22,224 nt of DNA from contig NW_003140815.1 of assembly GCF_000003605.2 (NCBI RefSeq), forward strand, positions 354,364 through 376,587. The letters are read 5' to 3'. The notes below the pieces were generated by a model that searched no databases, had not been told where the DNA came from, and saw only the letters and a program-made list of their open reading frames with translations. Of the stretch, positions 10,013-22,224 are shown in pieces; the stretch's first letter is position 1, and each line of letters starts with the position of its first letter. The position numbers and the translations under genes are program-made. The DNA comes from Saccoglossus kowalevskii. Its lineage: Eukaryota > Hemichordata > Enteropneusta > Harrimaniidae.

Positions 10013-11106
10013 GTAAGCATGTTATTTATCTTGCAGTATCACTACCATCCTATTTTGGCATCTCCTGTTTTCATGCTGGTCAGAGTCGCTAGTTATTTGA
10101 AAAATTATTTATGGTAATATTTTGCTTATCGTCAGCTAAGGGTTTTTTGTAGGGCTTCTTTCTGGCCCTTTGTTCTGTCACTAAAATTCAAAATGCATTG
10201 CCCTCAAATGAAAATGACGTTTCGATTCTGTATAACAGTGTTCAGGACACGATACTGAATATTTTTTCTGCCGAAACAATACATTTATGTATTGTTTTAT
10301 CGTCTCTCATTTCGCTCAATTTCATTTCCGTACAGGTAACCCTACGTATCGTACAAACATTTTCCCGCACATCTATTTGAAATGGGGATGTTCAGGCCAT
10401 TTCCGGTATTGTCTAGACGGTTGTACAGTGCAACGCAGATAAATCCGAACAACCAGGGCGTTAAGTTCTGATTATCAATTTAAATTAATAATTTGAAAAA
10501 ATGTAGTTTCTCATTTTTATTTTACCATTTGAATTTGTCTATTTACAAGAAATCGTTGTTTTGTGACTCTGACTTTCAGACCTTTATCATCACCATTGGT
10601 GTAGAATAAGGCGTGTTACGTGCTCGCCTACCCGGACAGTCCTGTTAATAGACTTTCTGGTACACCGTATATTCTCTTAAGACCCTAACACAGCAGCAAG
10701 AGAGACATTTGGGCATTCTGTTCTATTTTGATGATCGGGGTATCCATATTGGATCTTGCTTGTGGATCAACGTTTCATATTCGATGGCAAGACTAAGAAA
10801 AACTAAAGACTAACACTTCTCCAAGAAAGTGGATGACACAAACTTCATCAACAATTAAAGATTTTGGTTCCTGATTTGATGCATGTGAGCACACTTGTTG
10901 ATTGGCTAGTCTGTCTGCAAAGGCTTTGGTCACTGGTTTAATGCAGATGGTGGAGCACCCTCAATAAGACTGACTGCCCCTATTCCTGTAAATGTCTTGT
11001 GAAACAAGTCTTATTTCTATGCTCGTACTGCTCTGGGACACAATTTGCATCTCTGCAGTTGATCAGATGTTAGACATACAGTAGTCTATAGTATTTTAAA
11101 GCGACT
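10013..11106 (+). other. Ran intron 1, proximal part
   Basis: Mostly unique AT-rich sequence. A perfect 11-bp hairpin with a TT loop (AAACAATACAT at 10274-10284, ATGTATTGTTT at 10287-10297) lies in it. The stretch 10560-10990 is less AT-rich and holds a short open frame on the minus strand, but I recognise no domain. No alternative first exon could be supported. Confidence 0.5.
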
Positions 11107-11108
11107 TA

Positions 11109-12985
11109 CCGTAAAAACTCGATTAATTCGCAGTAGTAAAAATAATTATTTTTTCAAGTGCACGAATTAATAGCGTAAAAATGGAAATTATTGGTTTTTG
11201 GTGTGCGAATTAAGAGTACTTTTAGATAGATTCAAAAAGGAGCTGTATTCATAAATTTATTAGTGATTTGTTTTGTTTTCCAATGAACACAATTACAGGA
11301 CGTTTTTTTAGTGCCTCTGAGACTCGTGGCTATCAACATTAATGGCGTATAGTCGGGCAGAGAACACGCACTGCGTCAAGGACCACGCACCATGTTACCC
11401 TTGAAATGAAACGGTGAAATGGCAAAAGTCACTCTGTACACAAAAAAACAATGAACACGTGGCAACAAAGTAGCCGTCTGGCTGCACTGCCTTTTTTTTA
11501 TTTTTCTAGGCAACGCCCGGGCGATGTTATGGCAGATATTGCGAAGCCCATCTTGTCTGAAAAAATAACCCTGTGTTGATAAAAATGATCTCAAAAATTT
11601 TTAGAAAAAATTATGTTTCGCGTTGACCAAATATAATCATGCAAAGTATAAATTCAAAGCGTTTCAATACATTGGTGAGAGGTCGCATTTTACGTGAACA
11701 AGAACATGCACCAAGAAGGAAACTTAAGCCAAAGTCGAAACTGGGTGCATCATGGACATGACACAAGACACGCTGCGACAACTGAGTGATCAGCGACATC
11801 ATTTTGGGACGCAATTGAACTTCAAGTACTTCTTTGCGAAACTTGCTGCACGGCGATGCTGACATCAAGTGTGTGTTGACCGAAGTTTGACCCCAAGTCG
11901 CGCACTGAACTGGCGCATTACCTTAGCAACCTTTTTCTTCCGTGCCCCGCGCGTCAATCTAGTAAAATTGTTATTATATCCGAAGGTACTGTAATTACGC
12001 AATTTGTATGTAACTCTGTACTGGCTTTGAATATATCAACGTTGTTTACTTAGTGCACTGCTTTTCTAATTACGCAAATTTGTTTACAATATTGTACCGG
12101 CTCTGAATATTTCAATTTCGTAATGTGTATTGCTTTCATGATAATTAGTTTTGAATTACGTGCGGCATTGGGCAATGACCTCCAGAGTTCATGCACTGAT
12201 ATTTAAATTCGGGCCACCCAGCTTGACGCAAATCGATATAGTTACTTGTCATTTGTTCAAAAATCGTTCAACTCTCACAAATACCATGGACGCGAAGAGT
12301 TAACTGGGGGTTAAATGAAAAGGAACGTCTTTCTTGGACAAAAAATACGTCAGTACAAGATTATGTGTGCAAGGTTAGATTTATAGAACGTACATGACCG
12401 CTTAACTGTGTTTTTTACCGAATGAAAATGTGACACGAGGTCAATCGCCTGACCAATCAAAAACGTCAATTTACGCACCATAGGGCGGTTCACTTAAATG
12501 ACATAATAGAATAATGACGGACACATGGTCGATGCAACCCTGTGGACCAGCGACGAAAAAGCCCTGTACTAAGCTTTCCACCACAGAAATTCGTAATCGT
12601 TGTGCTGACCGATAGATTTGTTATCGACTAAGTAATAATCTTGCCCAACATCTGTAGTGTCATGGGGAATGATTTTTTTCAGGTCAAATCTTTACCGAAC
12701 CTAAACTGCTTGCTAACTGAAAGGCTGTGATGACGGAGATCATCTGCGATTGCGGCTACACAAAGTACTGATAACATAAAAACTCAAACAAAATGTATAT
12801 TTTTAATGTCTACATGCAATATATTCTGAGTTATCCACTTTATTCTGGTCCGCGAATTAATAGGATACAATTTTAAACATGTTTTTGAACGCCACGAATT
12901 AAAAGGACACATTTAAAAATTTGCGTTCGAAAATAAAATGGGTACGCGAATTAATAGAGACCGTGAATTAATAAAGTTTTTACGG
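11109..12985. mobile_element. 1.88-kb non-autonomous DNA transposon in Ran intron 1
   Basis: The left end reads CCGTAAAAACTCGATTAATT and the right end, reversed, reads CCGTAAAAACTTTATTAATT. TA flanks both ends (11107-11108 and 12986-12987), as in Tc1/mariner/pogo insertions. A motif GCGAATTAATAG recurs at 12852-12863 and 12946-12957, with variants at 11163-11173, 11205-11214, 12894-12902 and 12963-12971, and an inverted copy at 11120-11131. These variants cluster in both end regions and mostly share one orientation. The interior is richer in CpG than the surrounding intron and has two minus-strand open frames (72 and 85 codons) without recognisable transposase motifs. Its length is unusual for a MITE; it may be a deletion derivative or carry captured DNA. 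Confidence 0.72.
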
Positions 12986-12987
12986 TA

Positions 12988-13707
12988 ATATCCTCTACAC
13001 GTAATTATCAGATTCCCCAAACTTGTGCGAAACGGTCCGTCTTGTAGTTCAGCTAAAACAAATTGAAGCCTTTTGTATTAGTATGTGTCAGGGGAGAGGG
13101 GGGACTAATCAGAAAAGGCATTGCCCAATCTAGCTTGGCAATAATACTGTCAATGTTGTGGTGATTGTAGTGTGACATAGGTCTGCCAATGTCTCACGAT
13201 GTGACACATCAAGTTTTTGCTGTGATATGCTTTGAATAAGCTTTAAAACATCATTCTTTGAAAATTTTGTTGAATTAAATTCATGCCACTCTACTTTGTC
13301 TAAAAGAAGAGGTTCTTAAGGGGTCTCCCACCCGAACCTAACACCCTATGTAATTGTGAAAGCCCCTCCAGATAGCTGTACATGTGCAGAAGAAGGTAAT
13401 GTGCAATTAAAATGGAGAGGCAGTGTTACTATTAGTTACGGAGAAGAGGCCCTAAGGAACTTGTACAATCTAAAGAGCCAACGACTACACTGCACGAAAG
13501 GGGTTTGGCTGAAATGCGGAAAATAGTTGCTCAAACATGCTACATATTATTGAAATCACTATTTTTTTTTCTTTGTAGAGCCATAGTACTATAACTGCTA
13601 CCCTTTTGTGGCCACTAGTCTTGCATTGCAAATCATCTGTTTTACTACTTGCACAACATCAATTGTTTCGAATGAAATGTAACATTTTTGATTTTCATTT
13701 GTCACAG
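12988..13707 (+). other. Ran intron 1, distal part
   Basis: From the transposon end to the exon 2 acceptor. It contains a good T-rich tract and acceptor-like TTTTCTTTGTAG near 13578, but what follows gives no useful exon. Nothing else is supported. Confidence 0.5.
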
Positions 13708-13749
13708 AACTACAAACCAACCGAGTGATTTAAACCAAAATTTCCCATC

Positions 13750-17425
<3,676 letters not shown>

Positions 17426-17830
17426 ACTAGATTTGATATTCCAAAATTGTATTTACATTTGTCCCCTGACCCTGTATTAGTTATGTCATTTCTTACTTTT
17501 AGAAATCTGTATATTACACGACAAGATATTGTTTTCCCCCTTTAGTCATTGCCATTTATACTTGAAGCCTAGTATCAGCAGTAGTCCAACAGATTATTTG
17601 CACCTCTGGTGTTTATTTTCTTATCCCTCAAAGTTACTTAGTTCCAGATTTAGTAACACATATTTATAATGAATCTAGCAGTTATGAGTGTATATGTGAG
17701 CGTGTGTAAGAGATGAGAAGTTGTACAGCACTGTTAACTTTTGCAGTCGGTTCAATTTTGAAACACATTGGTACAATACTTTCAATGAAATAATTTTTTC
17801 CATAATAAAACGAGTACCGCTATTTAATAC
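17426..17830 (+). other. ran: Ran 3' UTR
   Basis: About 400 bases from the stop codon to the predicted cleavage region. No repeat is recognised. The open frame on the plus strand starting at 17721 extends past the poly(A) site and has no domain, so it is read as chance. Confidence 0.7.
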
Positions 17831-17871
17831 TGGTTTATTGTTAGGTTGTATTTTTTTGTATTTTCTGTTAG
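17804..17871 (+). terminator. Ran poly(A) signal and downstream U/GU-rich element
   Basis: AATAAA lies at 17804-17809, followed 30-60 bases later by a T/GT-rich tract (about 17841-17871, with GGTTGTATTTTTTTGTATTT). This is the standard arrangement for cleavage around 17820-17835. Further AATAAA copies at 18773 and 18958 could serve longer transcripts but lie beyond the MITE at 18464. Confidence 0.75.
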
Positions 17872-18457
17872 ATTATCCGAATGAGCTCATGGAGATTGAA
17901 AAGGTTGTTCCTTTTTCACTCGTTTGTTACAGGCAGTTAAAATATGGCAATCTTGTAATGTTCATTTATTCAGACTGTTGATTTTTCAAAGCATTATCTG
18001 GGAATGACTACAGCCAATATGAAGTTACTGCTTGGAAAAAATGTGCATCCACATAGAAGTAAATCAAGATTGGTTTCTCAGAAATTTCTTCAGTTTTCAA
18101 AGCAGTAGTCGAAGGTGCTCAATCACCCTTGTGCTGTGATATTCTTGATTTTCAACTTACAGTATGCAGTCAGTTTGGTCACTATACTGCAGTAACTTTT
18201 TCACATCTGGAAAGCCAGTTTTCATCTTTAAAAAATCATTTGTGACGAACTTGTTGACTGCTTTGAAGTTTACATCTGACGTGGGTTGATTTCCAGACTT
18301 GAAGAACATTTGAAGAAAAACTTTAGTGATGTGTACAAGTGGTAAACTCCGGCTTTCTGAAATGTACAAAACTGTTTAATTGATGCATTTGTAATAACCA
18401 TAATATTAAACTTTGTTTCAACATATTTGAGGTGACTTTTTTGTATCCTGAATGATT
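17872..18457. other. Ran 3' flank with possible minus-strand exon
   Basis: No plus-strand feature is supported past the poly(A) site. On the minus strand, 18161-18356 is open for 64 codons (plus split codons at both ends), starts after TTGTACATTTCAG and ends at a consensus donor GTAAGT. It includes VNFKAVNKFVTNDFLKMKTG, which I do not recognise. Treat it as a candidate exon only. Confidence 0.3.
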
Positions 18458-18463
18458 TATAAA

Positions 18464-18668
18464 CATAGACCCTTCAGTAGAATAGGGGCTAATCTGCACT
18501 GGCTCGGAAGGTTGTAAATGATTAGCTAGTTTGAATTTCTAATTTGCATAACATTACTGAGAATGAACGTGCATTCAGCGCCACAAGTTTTTTCTTTTTT
18601 TAGCCAATCAGAATTCATCTTCTGAGCCAGTGCAGATCAGCAGTAGAATAGTACTGGAGGGTCTATGG
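18464..18668. mobile_element. MITE, about 205 bp, with roughly 48-bp TIRs
   Basis: The left arm (18464-18510) begins CATAGACCCTTCAGTA and includes ATCTGCACTGGCTCGGAAG. The right arm (18619-18667), reversed, begins CATAGACCCTCCAGTA and includes ATCTGCACTGGCTCAGAAG. The arms pair over almost 50 bases with few mismatches in the middle. TATAAA occurs next to both ends (18458-18463 and 18669-18674), a likely 5-6 base target duplication. No coding capacity. The superfamily is not recognised. Confidence 0.82.
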
Positions 18669-18674
18669 TATAAA

Positions 18675-19770
18675 GCAGTGGTTTGAACCTAGCTTTGTAA
18701 ACTTTTTCAATAGTTGAGAAAGAATTTTATTAACAGTACGATCAAGTTCGAAGTTCAGAAATGCCCGATGCCAATAAAAATATTGATTACCAAATGGGCA
18801 AGACAGTTGCAGAAATGGACAAGCAATGCACCAGTTTGCCAAATCTGGAACTTTTGCTGTATTAAAGGTTCCAAATCTGATTAGTCAAGGACATTGGGAA
18901 TTCAAACCTGCCCATTTCTTGGCTCAAAGTACTTAGTGAAACTAGCTTTAGGTGTAAAATAAACATAGTTGGACCTGAAACATTCTTGTAAGGTCTATGG
19001 ATTTCAATCTGGAGAATTTTGAAGTGGAACTAGTCCTGTTGCTATTTTTAAATGTAGTAGGCTGCAAGTAAATTTGTTATTGTGTGAATGCTATTTGATC
19101 AAACCATGGAGGTATAATAATCAAACTATAGTGTTGAATTTCTATACCTTGGAACATTGTACAAGTATACTCATTCTGAATAGCTATTTCAAACCTCTAA
19201 AAGTGTTTGCCTAATTGAATTTTCCATAATTCTTGCAAATGCTAATTTCTTCCATGATTCATCTTTTTGGTAAAAAATATTAATTTCATTTTGGATACTT
19301 AAAAAAAAACCTACAAAGTTTATATTTGTAATTGGGGAGTGGCAAATTAAAACTGGCGTTTTACAAGTCTGAACAAAAAGGTGGAAATGCTAATAAAATT
19401 GTGTTAAAACGAGGGAGTCGTAACCTGCGCAGTTGGCCATTGTGTCATTGTTTACAAACGAGCGCCTACGTTTAAGGCTTTGCCTTTTAGCATGTCATCG
19501 TTGCTTGGAACGCTTTCCCCCTCTGCTTTAATAGAGTGCAACTGTTGTCTTTATGAAAAAACATCTTCAGAACTTTTTTCAGAAACCTTTTAAAGCTCGG
19601 CAACAAGGTTAGCCGAAGTTCCTCTTGGAGGTGGACCATTAGAAACTCGATGGCAGAAATTGTATGCACTTAAAAAATGATTTACATACAAAAGTGCATT
19701 TTGTACATGCTCAATGTAAACTGCAGGACCACAAACCGTGCTAGCTTATTAGAATAGGGACGGTACCTGA
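18675..19770. other. Non-coding stretch downstream of MITE
   Basis: AT-rich to about 19400, then a locally CpG-richer patch (19410-19640). A minus-strand 60-codon frame in that patch (19487-19669) has no splice framing or known domain. Alternative AATAAA signals are at 18773 and 18958. Confidence 0.4.
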
Positions 19771-19788
19771 TATCTAGGTACCAGACAG

Positions 19789-20632
19789 ATGTCTAAATAT
19801 TGGTTGAGATTGCGCAATATGCCTGAAATAAATGAAGCATACAGATTGGCAATCAATATGGATAACTCAGGCAGGCAAAATTGGGTTTATTGTATTAAAA
19901 AAATTCTCAAAGATATTACCGTAATATGGAACATGAGTGGGAAAATAGAAGTAATGAAAACAAATACCTGATAAATAATATAACTACAGCACTCGAAACA
20001 AACTAGAAATAAACTAGAAAATCTCTAAACAATGACAAAGGTATTAACAACTGAAATAGACCTTAAGACACTTTTAAGATCTATGCTTAAAGAAAATTAA
20101 ACTGAATTTGGACTTGAAAATTATCTACTGACAGTAATTCAGCACATGTTTTACAAATTGAAATGGGCAAATACCATAAAATTAAAATTACTGGAAGAAG
20201 CTGTCCTGTATGCGTTACTAATGATATTGAAGATGAGGAGCATTTTTTGTTAAAATAGCTATACAAACATGAAAGATAGATCTTTCTCAACACAATTAGA
20301 CAGTGTTCTGAGGAAAACCCTGATGCAAGCTTCATCAACATACTATGCACAAAGAATGCGGTCATGCTAAAATGTCTACCAATTTACATGTATGAATGTT
20401 TCAACCTAAGAGAAAGCAAATTAAAAAAAAAACGGCTGCCTCACAGATATCTAATCCTTATATTTACTTTATAAATATGCATTTGTAACCGATTTTGGGC
20501 AAGTTTGTTGCTTCTTTTTTTTTTCTTCTGATTGTTTTTGTAATGGAATGACAACCATGATTTATTGTACTTTGATCTATGTCCATTTTTAGGATACGAA
20601 TTCAATATAGACTATTATTATTATTATTATTA
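19789..20632 (+). mobile_element. Decayed 3' end of a non-LTR retrotransposon (LINE)
   Basis: The first frame encodes SKYWLRLRNMPEINEAYRLA followed by GRQNWVYCIKKILKD, the pattern seen downstream of the reverse transcriptase in many invertebrate LINEs. About 350 bases later, in another frame, comes AHVLQIEMGKYHKI, then RSCPVCVTNDIEDEEHFLLK, a typical C-terminal zinc-knuckle-like motif (first Cys codons 20202 and 20211). In-frame stops at 20256-20258 and 20277-20279 and at least one frameshift show that it is dead. The element ends with a 3' UTR and an (ATT)n tail at 20613-20632, the usual 3' tail of several LINE clades. The 5' part is missing. Assignment is by motif recall. Confidence 0.78.
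20613..20632 (+). repeat. (ATT)n tail of the LINE fragment
   Basis: Six to seven ATT units directly after GAATTCAATATAGACT, the place and form expected of the microsatellite tail of a LINE copy integrated in the plus orientation. Confidence 0.8.
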
Positions 20633-20919
20633 CAAAATGTGCACTCCTGTTTTTTAGGGCAAAATAATGCACACAGAGGAAACTAAAGCGAGTTTATCAT
20701 TGAAAAAAAATAGCACAAAACTAAAAAGGGAACAAAAATATTTTTGCCATCGCCCATGGAGTTTCCAATGGTCTACTCCTTACCCAACATTTTTCAGAAT
20801 TTTAAAGAATAATGTTCGATCAGGACAATGCCCTTTGTTGTGCGATTTTTTCTCTTTATATTTTCTAACAAGCCCATTCCCAGTTTCCGAAATTAGCAAC
20901 GTTTAATCAGCGACGTTAC

Positions 20920-21071
20920 TAGACTGGCACAGTCGGAATTTCTTTTTTGTTTTACAAAAAGAAATAATTAATTGTTTAAAGTACTTTTAAAAATACTAAA
21001 TTGACAATTTATTATTATTATTTTTTTTTTTTTTTGTAAAACAAAAAAGAAGTCCCGACTTTGCCAGTCAA
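20920..21071. mobile_element. MITE, 152 bp, with perfect 9-bp target duplication
   Basis: CGACGTTAC occurs on both sides (20911-20919 and 21072-21080), so the element is exactly bounded. The ends are inverted repeats: left TAGACTGGCACAGTCGGAAT, right reversed TTGACTGGCAAAGTCGGGAC, continuing through TTCTTTTTTGTTTTACAAAA for about 40 bases. The middle is AT-rich with an ATT and poly-T run. A 9-bp duplication suggests a Mutator-like element; hAT (8 bp) is an alternative if the outermost base pair belongs to the element. No coding capacity. Confidence 0.88.
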
Positions 21072-21080
21072 CGACGTTAC

Positions 21081-21548
21081 GTTCCTTTCCTAATTTACTT
21101 ATGTTTCTAAATCTGGGGTAAGATCGCCATTCATCACGTTGTCAACCACTGGCTAGCGCTCAATCTACGGTGTCAACATTGCTCTTTGTTGTTGTTTTTT
21201 TTGCACGACTTGTACGACAGCAGCGAACCACTTTCGCCAACTAGTCACTACACACGCACCCAAAAGGTAAACAAGTGTAGGCGACGACGGCCTTCAATAT
21301 ACTAGTAGCCTTTCAGCATGTTCAGTGATCCCCCACGTTTCAGATGTAAATCTACAGACACAGCAGACGTGTCATAAAAATCGATTTGAAACATCGGGAA
21401 CTGGTTCAAACCATACATACGAACACGGCCTGGCCTGCATACGATCAACACCGGTTAACGCCGGTTTTTCTTGAACTGGACCACATATACATATCTACCG
21501 TACACCGAGTAACAGCTCAATACAAACTCTCCAAGAATTACCATCATC
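21081..21548 (+). promoter_or_regulatory. CpG-richer region, possible promoter
   Basis: CpG dinucleotides are clearly more frequent than in the Ran introns, as in the syntaxin-Ran promoter. The stretch leads directly to an ATG with an in-frame short exon. It contains ACCGGTTAACGCCGGT, an imperfect palindrome near 21451-21466. No TATA box or initiator is certain. It could be promoter and 5' UTR of the next gene. Confidence 0.35.
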
Positions 21549-21596
21549 ATGAGTTCCGAAATCCAGCCAGTCACAGGACCAGCGGCCACATTAAAG
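21549..21596 (+). CDS. Possible first coding exon of an unidentified gene
   Basis: ATG at 21549 in the context ATCATCATGA opens 16 codons reading MSSEIQPVTGPAATLK, ending AAG before donor GTAGGT (phase 0). The composition is unlike chance frames in this AT-rich DNA, and a CpG-richer stretch lies upstream. I do not recognise the protein, and no second exon is seen in the remaining 630 bases. A minus-strand open segment at 21833-21916 overlaps this gene's would-be intron and may instead be the real signal. Confidence 0.35.
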
Positions 21597-22224
21597 GTAG
21601 GTAAATCTCAACAATTTTCGTGATTCGAGAGTCCACAAAATATCCTGACTTTTAGTTTGACTCGTGTGAATATTTCATATGTGAAACTAGCTTTAGAAAT
21701 AGAATAGAAGCTAGAACCCGAAGTAGCGTTCGTCTTGCAACTACTCATATCGCTGGGTTTCGACCGATTGTTTTTTTTTCTTAGTAGTAAACGTAATACC
21801 AAAATGACTTGTGAAGATGCACACGCAAATACCTTGTCCCATCTTCGTTGTTTAATCAGTGCCATATCTGCCAACAGTGTCATTGAACTGCCAGTACCAG
21901 TGATTTCTGGTTTCAACTGACGACTTTTATGCAAAACATGTTGTTATAAAGCGACCCCAACGTCCACTACTGTATTAGTTCCCTGTGTACACTTGAATAG
22001 ACGGCTTTTCGCATGCCGTTTTGGGGTGTAACGTAAACTTGCACGCGTGATATTGTGCTTCTAGGCACGGGCGGACTTTATTTCTATACTAGTATATAAC
22101 CCAAGCCTATCCCCCTTAACCATAAATCCTGTTGCAAGCGCCCATGCTTCTAGGTGTACCAATTGACGTAACAAAAATAAAATTCTTTTCTATCGACTAT
22201 CAGTCTATTTGGGTTTGAACTAGC
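21597..22224. other. Right end of window; possible minus-strand exon at 21833-21916
   Basis: On the minus strand, 28 codons between an AG (GTCGTCAG) and a donor-like AAG/GTATTTG read LKPEITGTGSSMTLLADMAL then IKQRRWDK, phase 0 at both ends. It has amino-acid variety typical of coding sequence but matches nothing I know, and its pyrimidine tract is weak. An AATAAA lies at 22178. Otherwise nothing is supported. Confidence 0.3.

Noticed and set aside
12726-12772. C/D box snoRNA (GTGATGA ... CTGA) in Ran intron 1
   Set aside because: Only about 47 bases separate the outer boxes, there is no terminal stem and no C'/D' pair. It also lies inside the transposon.
18761-18865. 34-codon frame starting MPDANKNIDYQMGK
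   Set aside because: Attractive composition but short, with no splice sites or known match.
19487-19669. Minus-strand 60-codon frame
   Set aside because: Mixed composition but no acceptor/donor pair and no recognisable domain. Too weak to call.
21386-21604. 72-codon plus-strand frame overlapping the candidate first exon
   Set aside because: It opens at a TTG rather than ATG and runs through the donor at 21597 in another frame.

Overview
The window looks like nuclear DNA of an invertebrate animal. It is AT-rich, with spliced genes, GT-AG introns, AATAAA poly(A) signals and many short terminal-inverted-repeat elements. The encoded proteins are clearly animal: a full-length Ran GTPase and the start of a plasma-membrane (syntaxin 1/2/3 type) syntaxin. 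I cannot name the phylum.

Layout. (1) About 1-8680: AT-rich, with no exon I can identify. If the syntaxin gene continues leftward this is its third intron or beyond. It holds a TA-flanked MITE (704-907), a 49-bp minisatellite whose units contain hairpins (2110-2393), a hAT-like MITE (2773-3072) and simple (ATT)n and (TA)n runs. (2) 8681-9324, minus strand: the first three coding exons of a syntaxin (71 complete codons plus one base). (3) 9325-9975: a CpG-richer divergent promoter between syntaxin and Ran. (4) 9976-17830, plus strand: the Ran gene, with a proposed non-coding first exon, a 3.7-kb first intron carrying a 1.88-kb TIR element, then six coding exons for an intact 218-residue protein and a 3' UTR ending at a good AATAAA site. 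(5) 17831-21080: the 3' flank, with a 205-bp MITE, a decayed LINE 3' end ending in (ATT)n, and a 152-bp MITE with a perfect 9-bp target duplication. (6) 21081-22224: a CpG-richer stretch with a possible first coding exon of an unidentified plus-strand gene and a competing open frame on the minus strand.

Ran is the GTPase of nuclear transport and spindle assembly; syntaxin is the target-membrane SNARE of exocytosis. They do not act in one pathway. What links them is position: they start head to head within about 0.65 kb. From memory, human RAN and STX2 are also divergent neighbours on chromosome 12q24.33, which would make this an old conserved gene pair. That pair is the most interesting thing here. 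The other unusual items are mobile elements and repeats, and I see no clearly new biochemical system.
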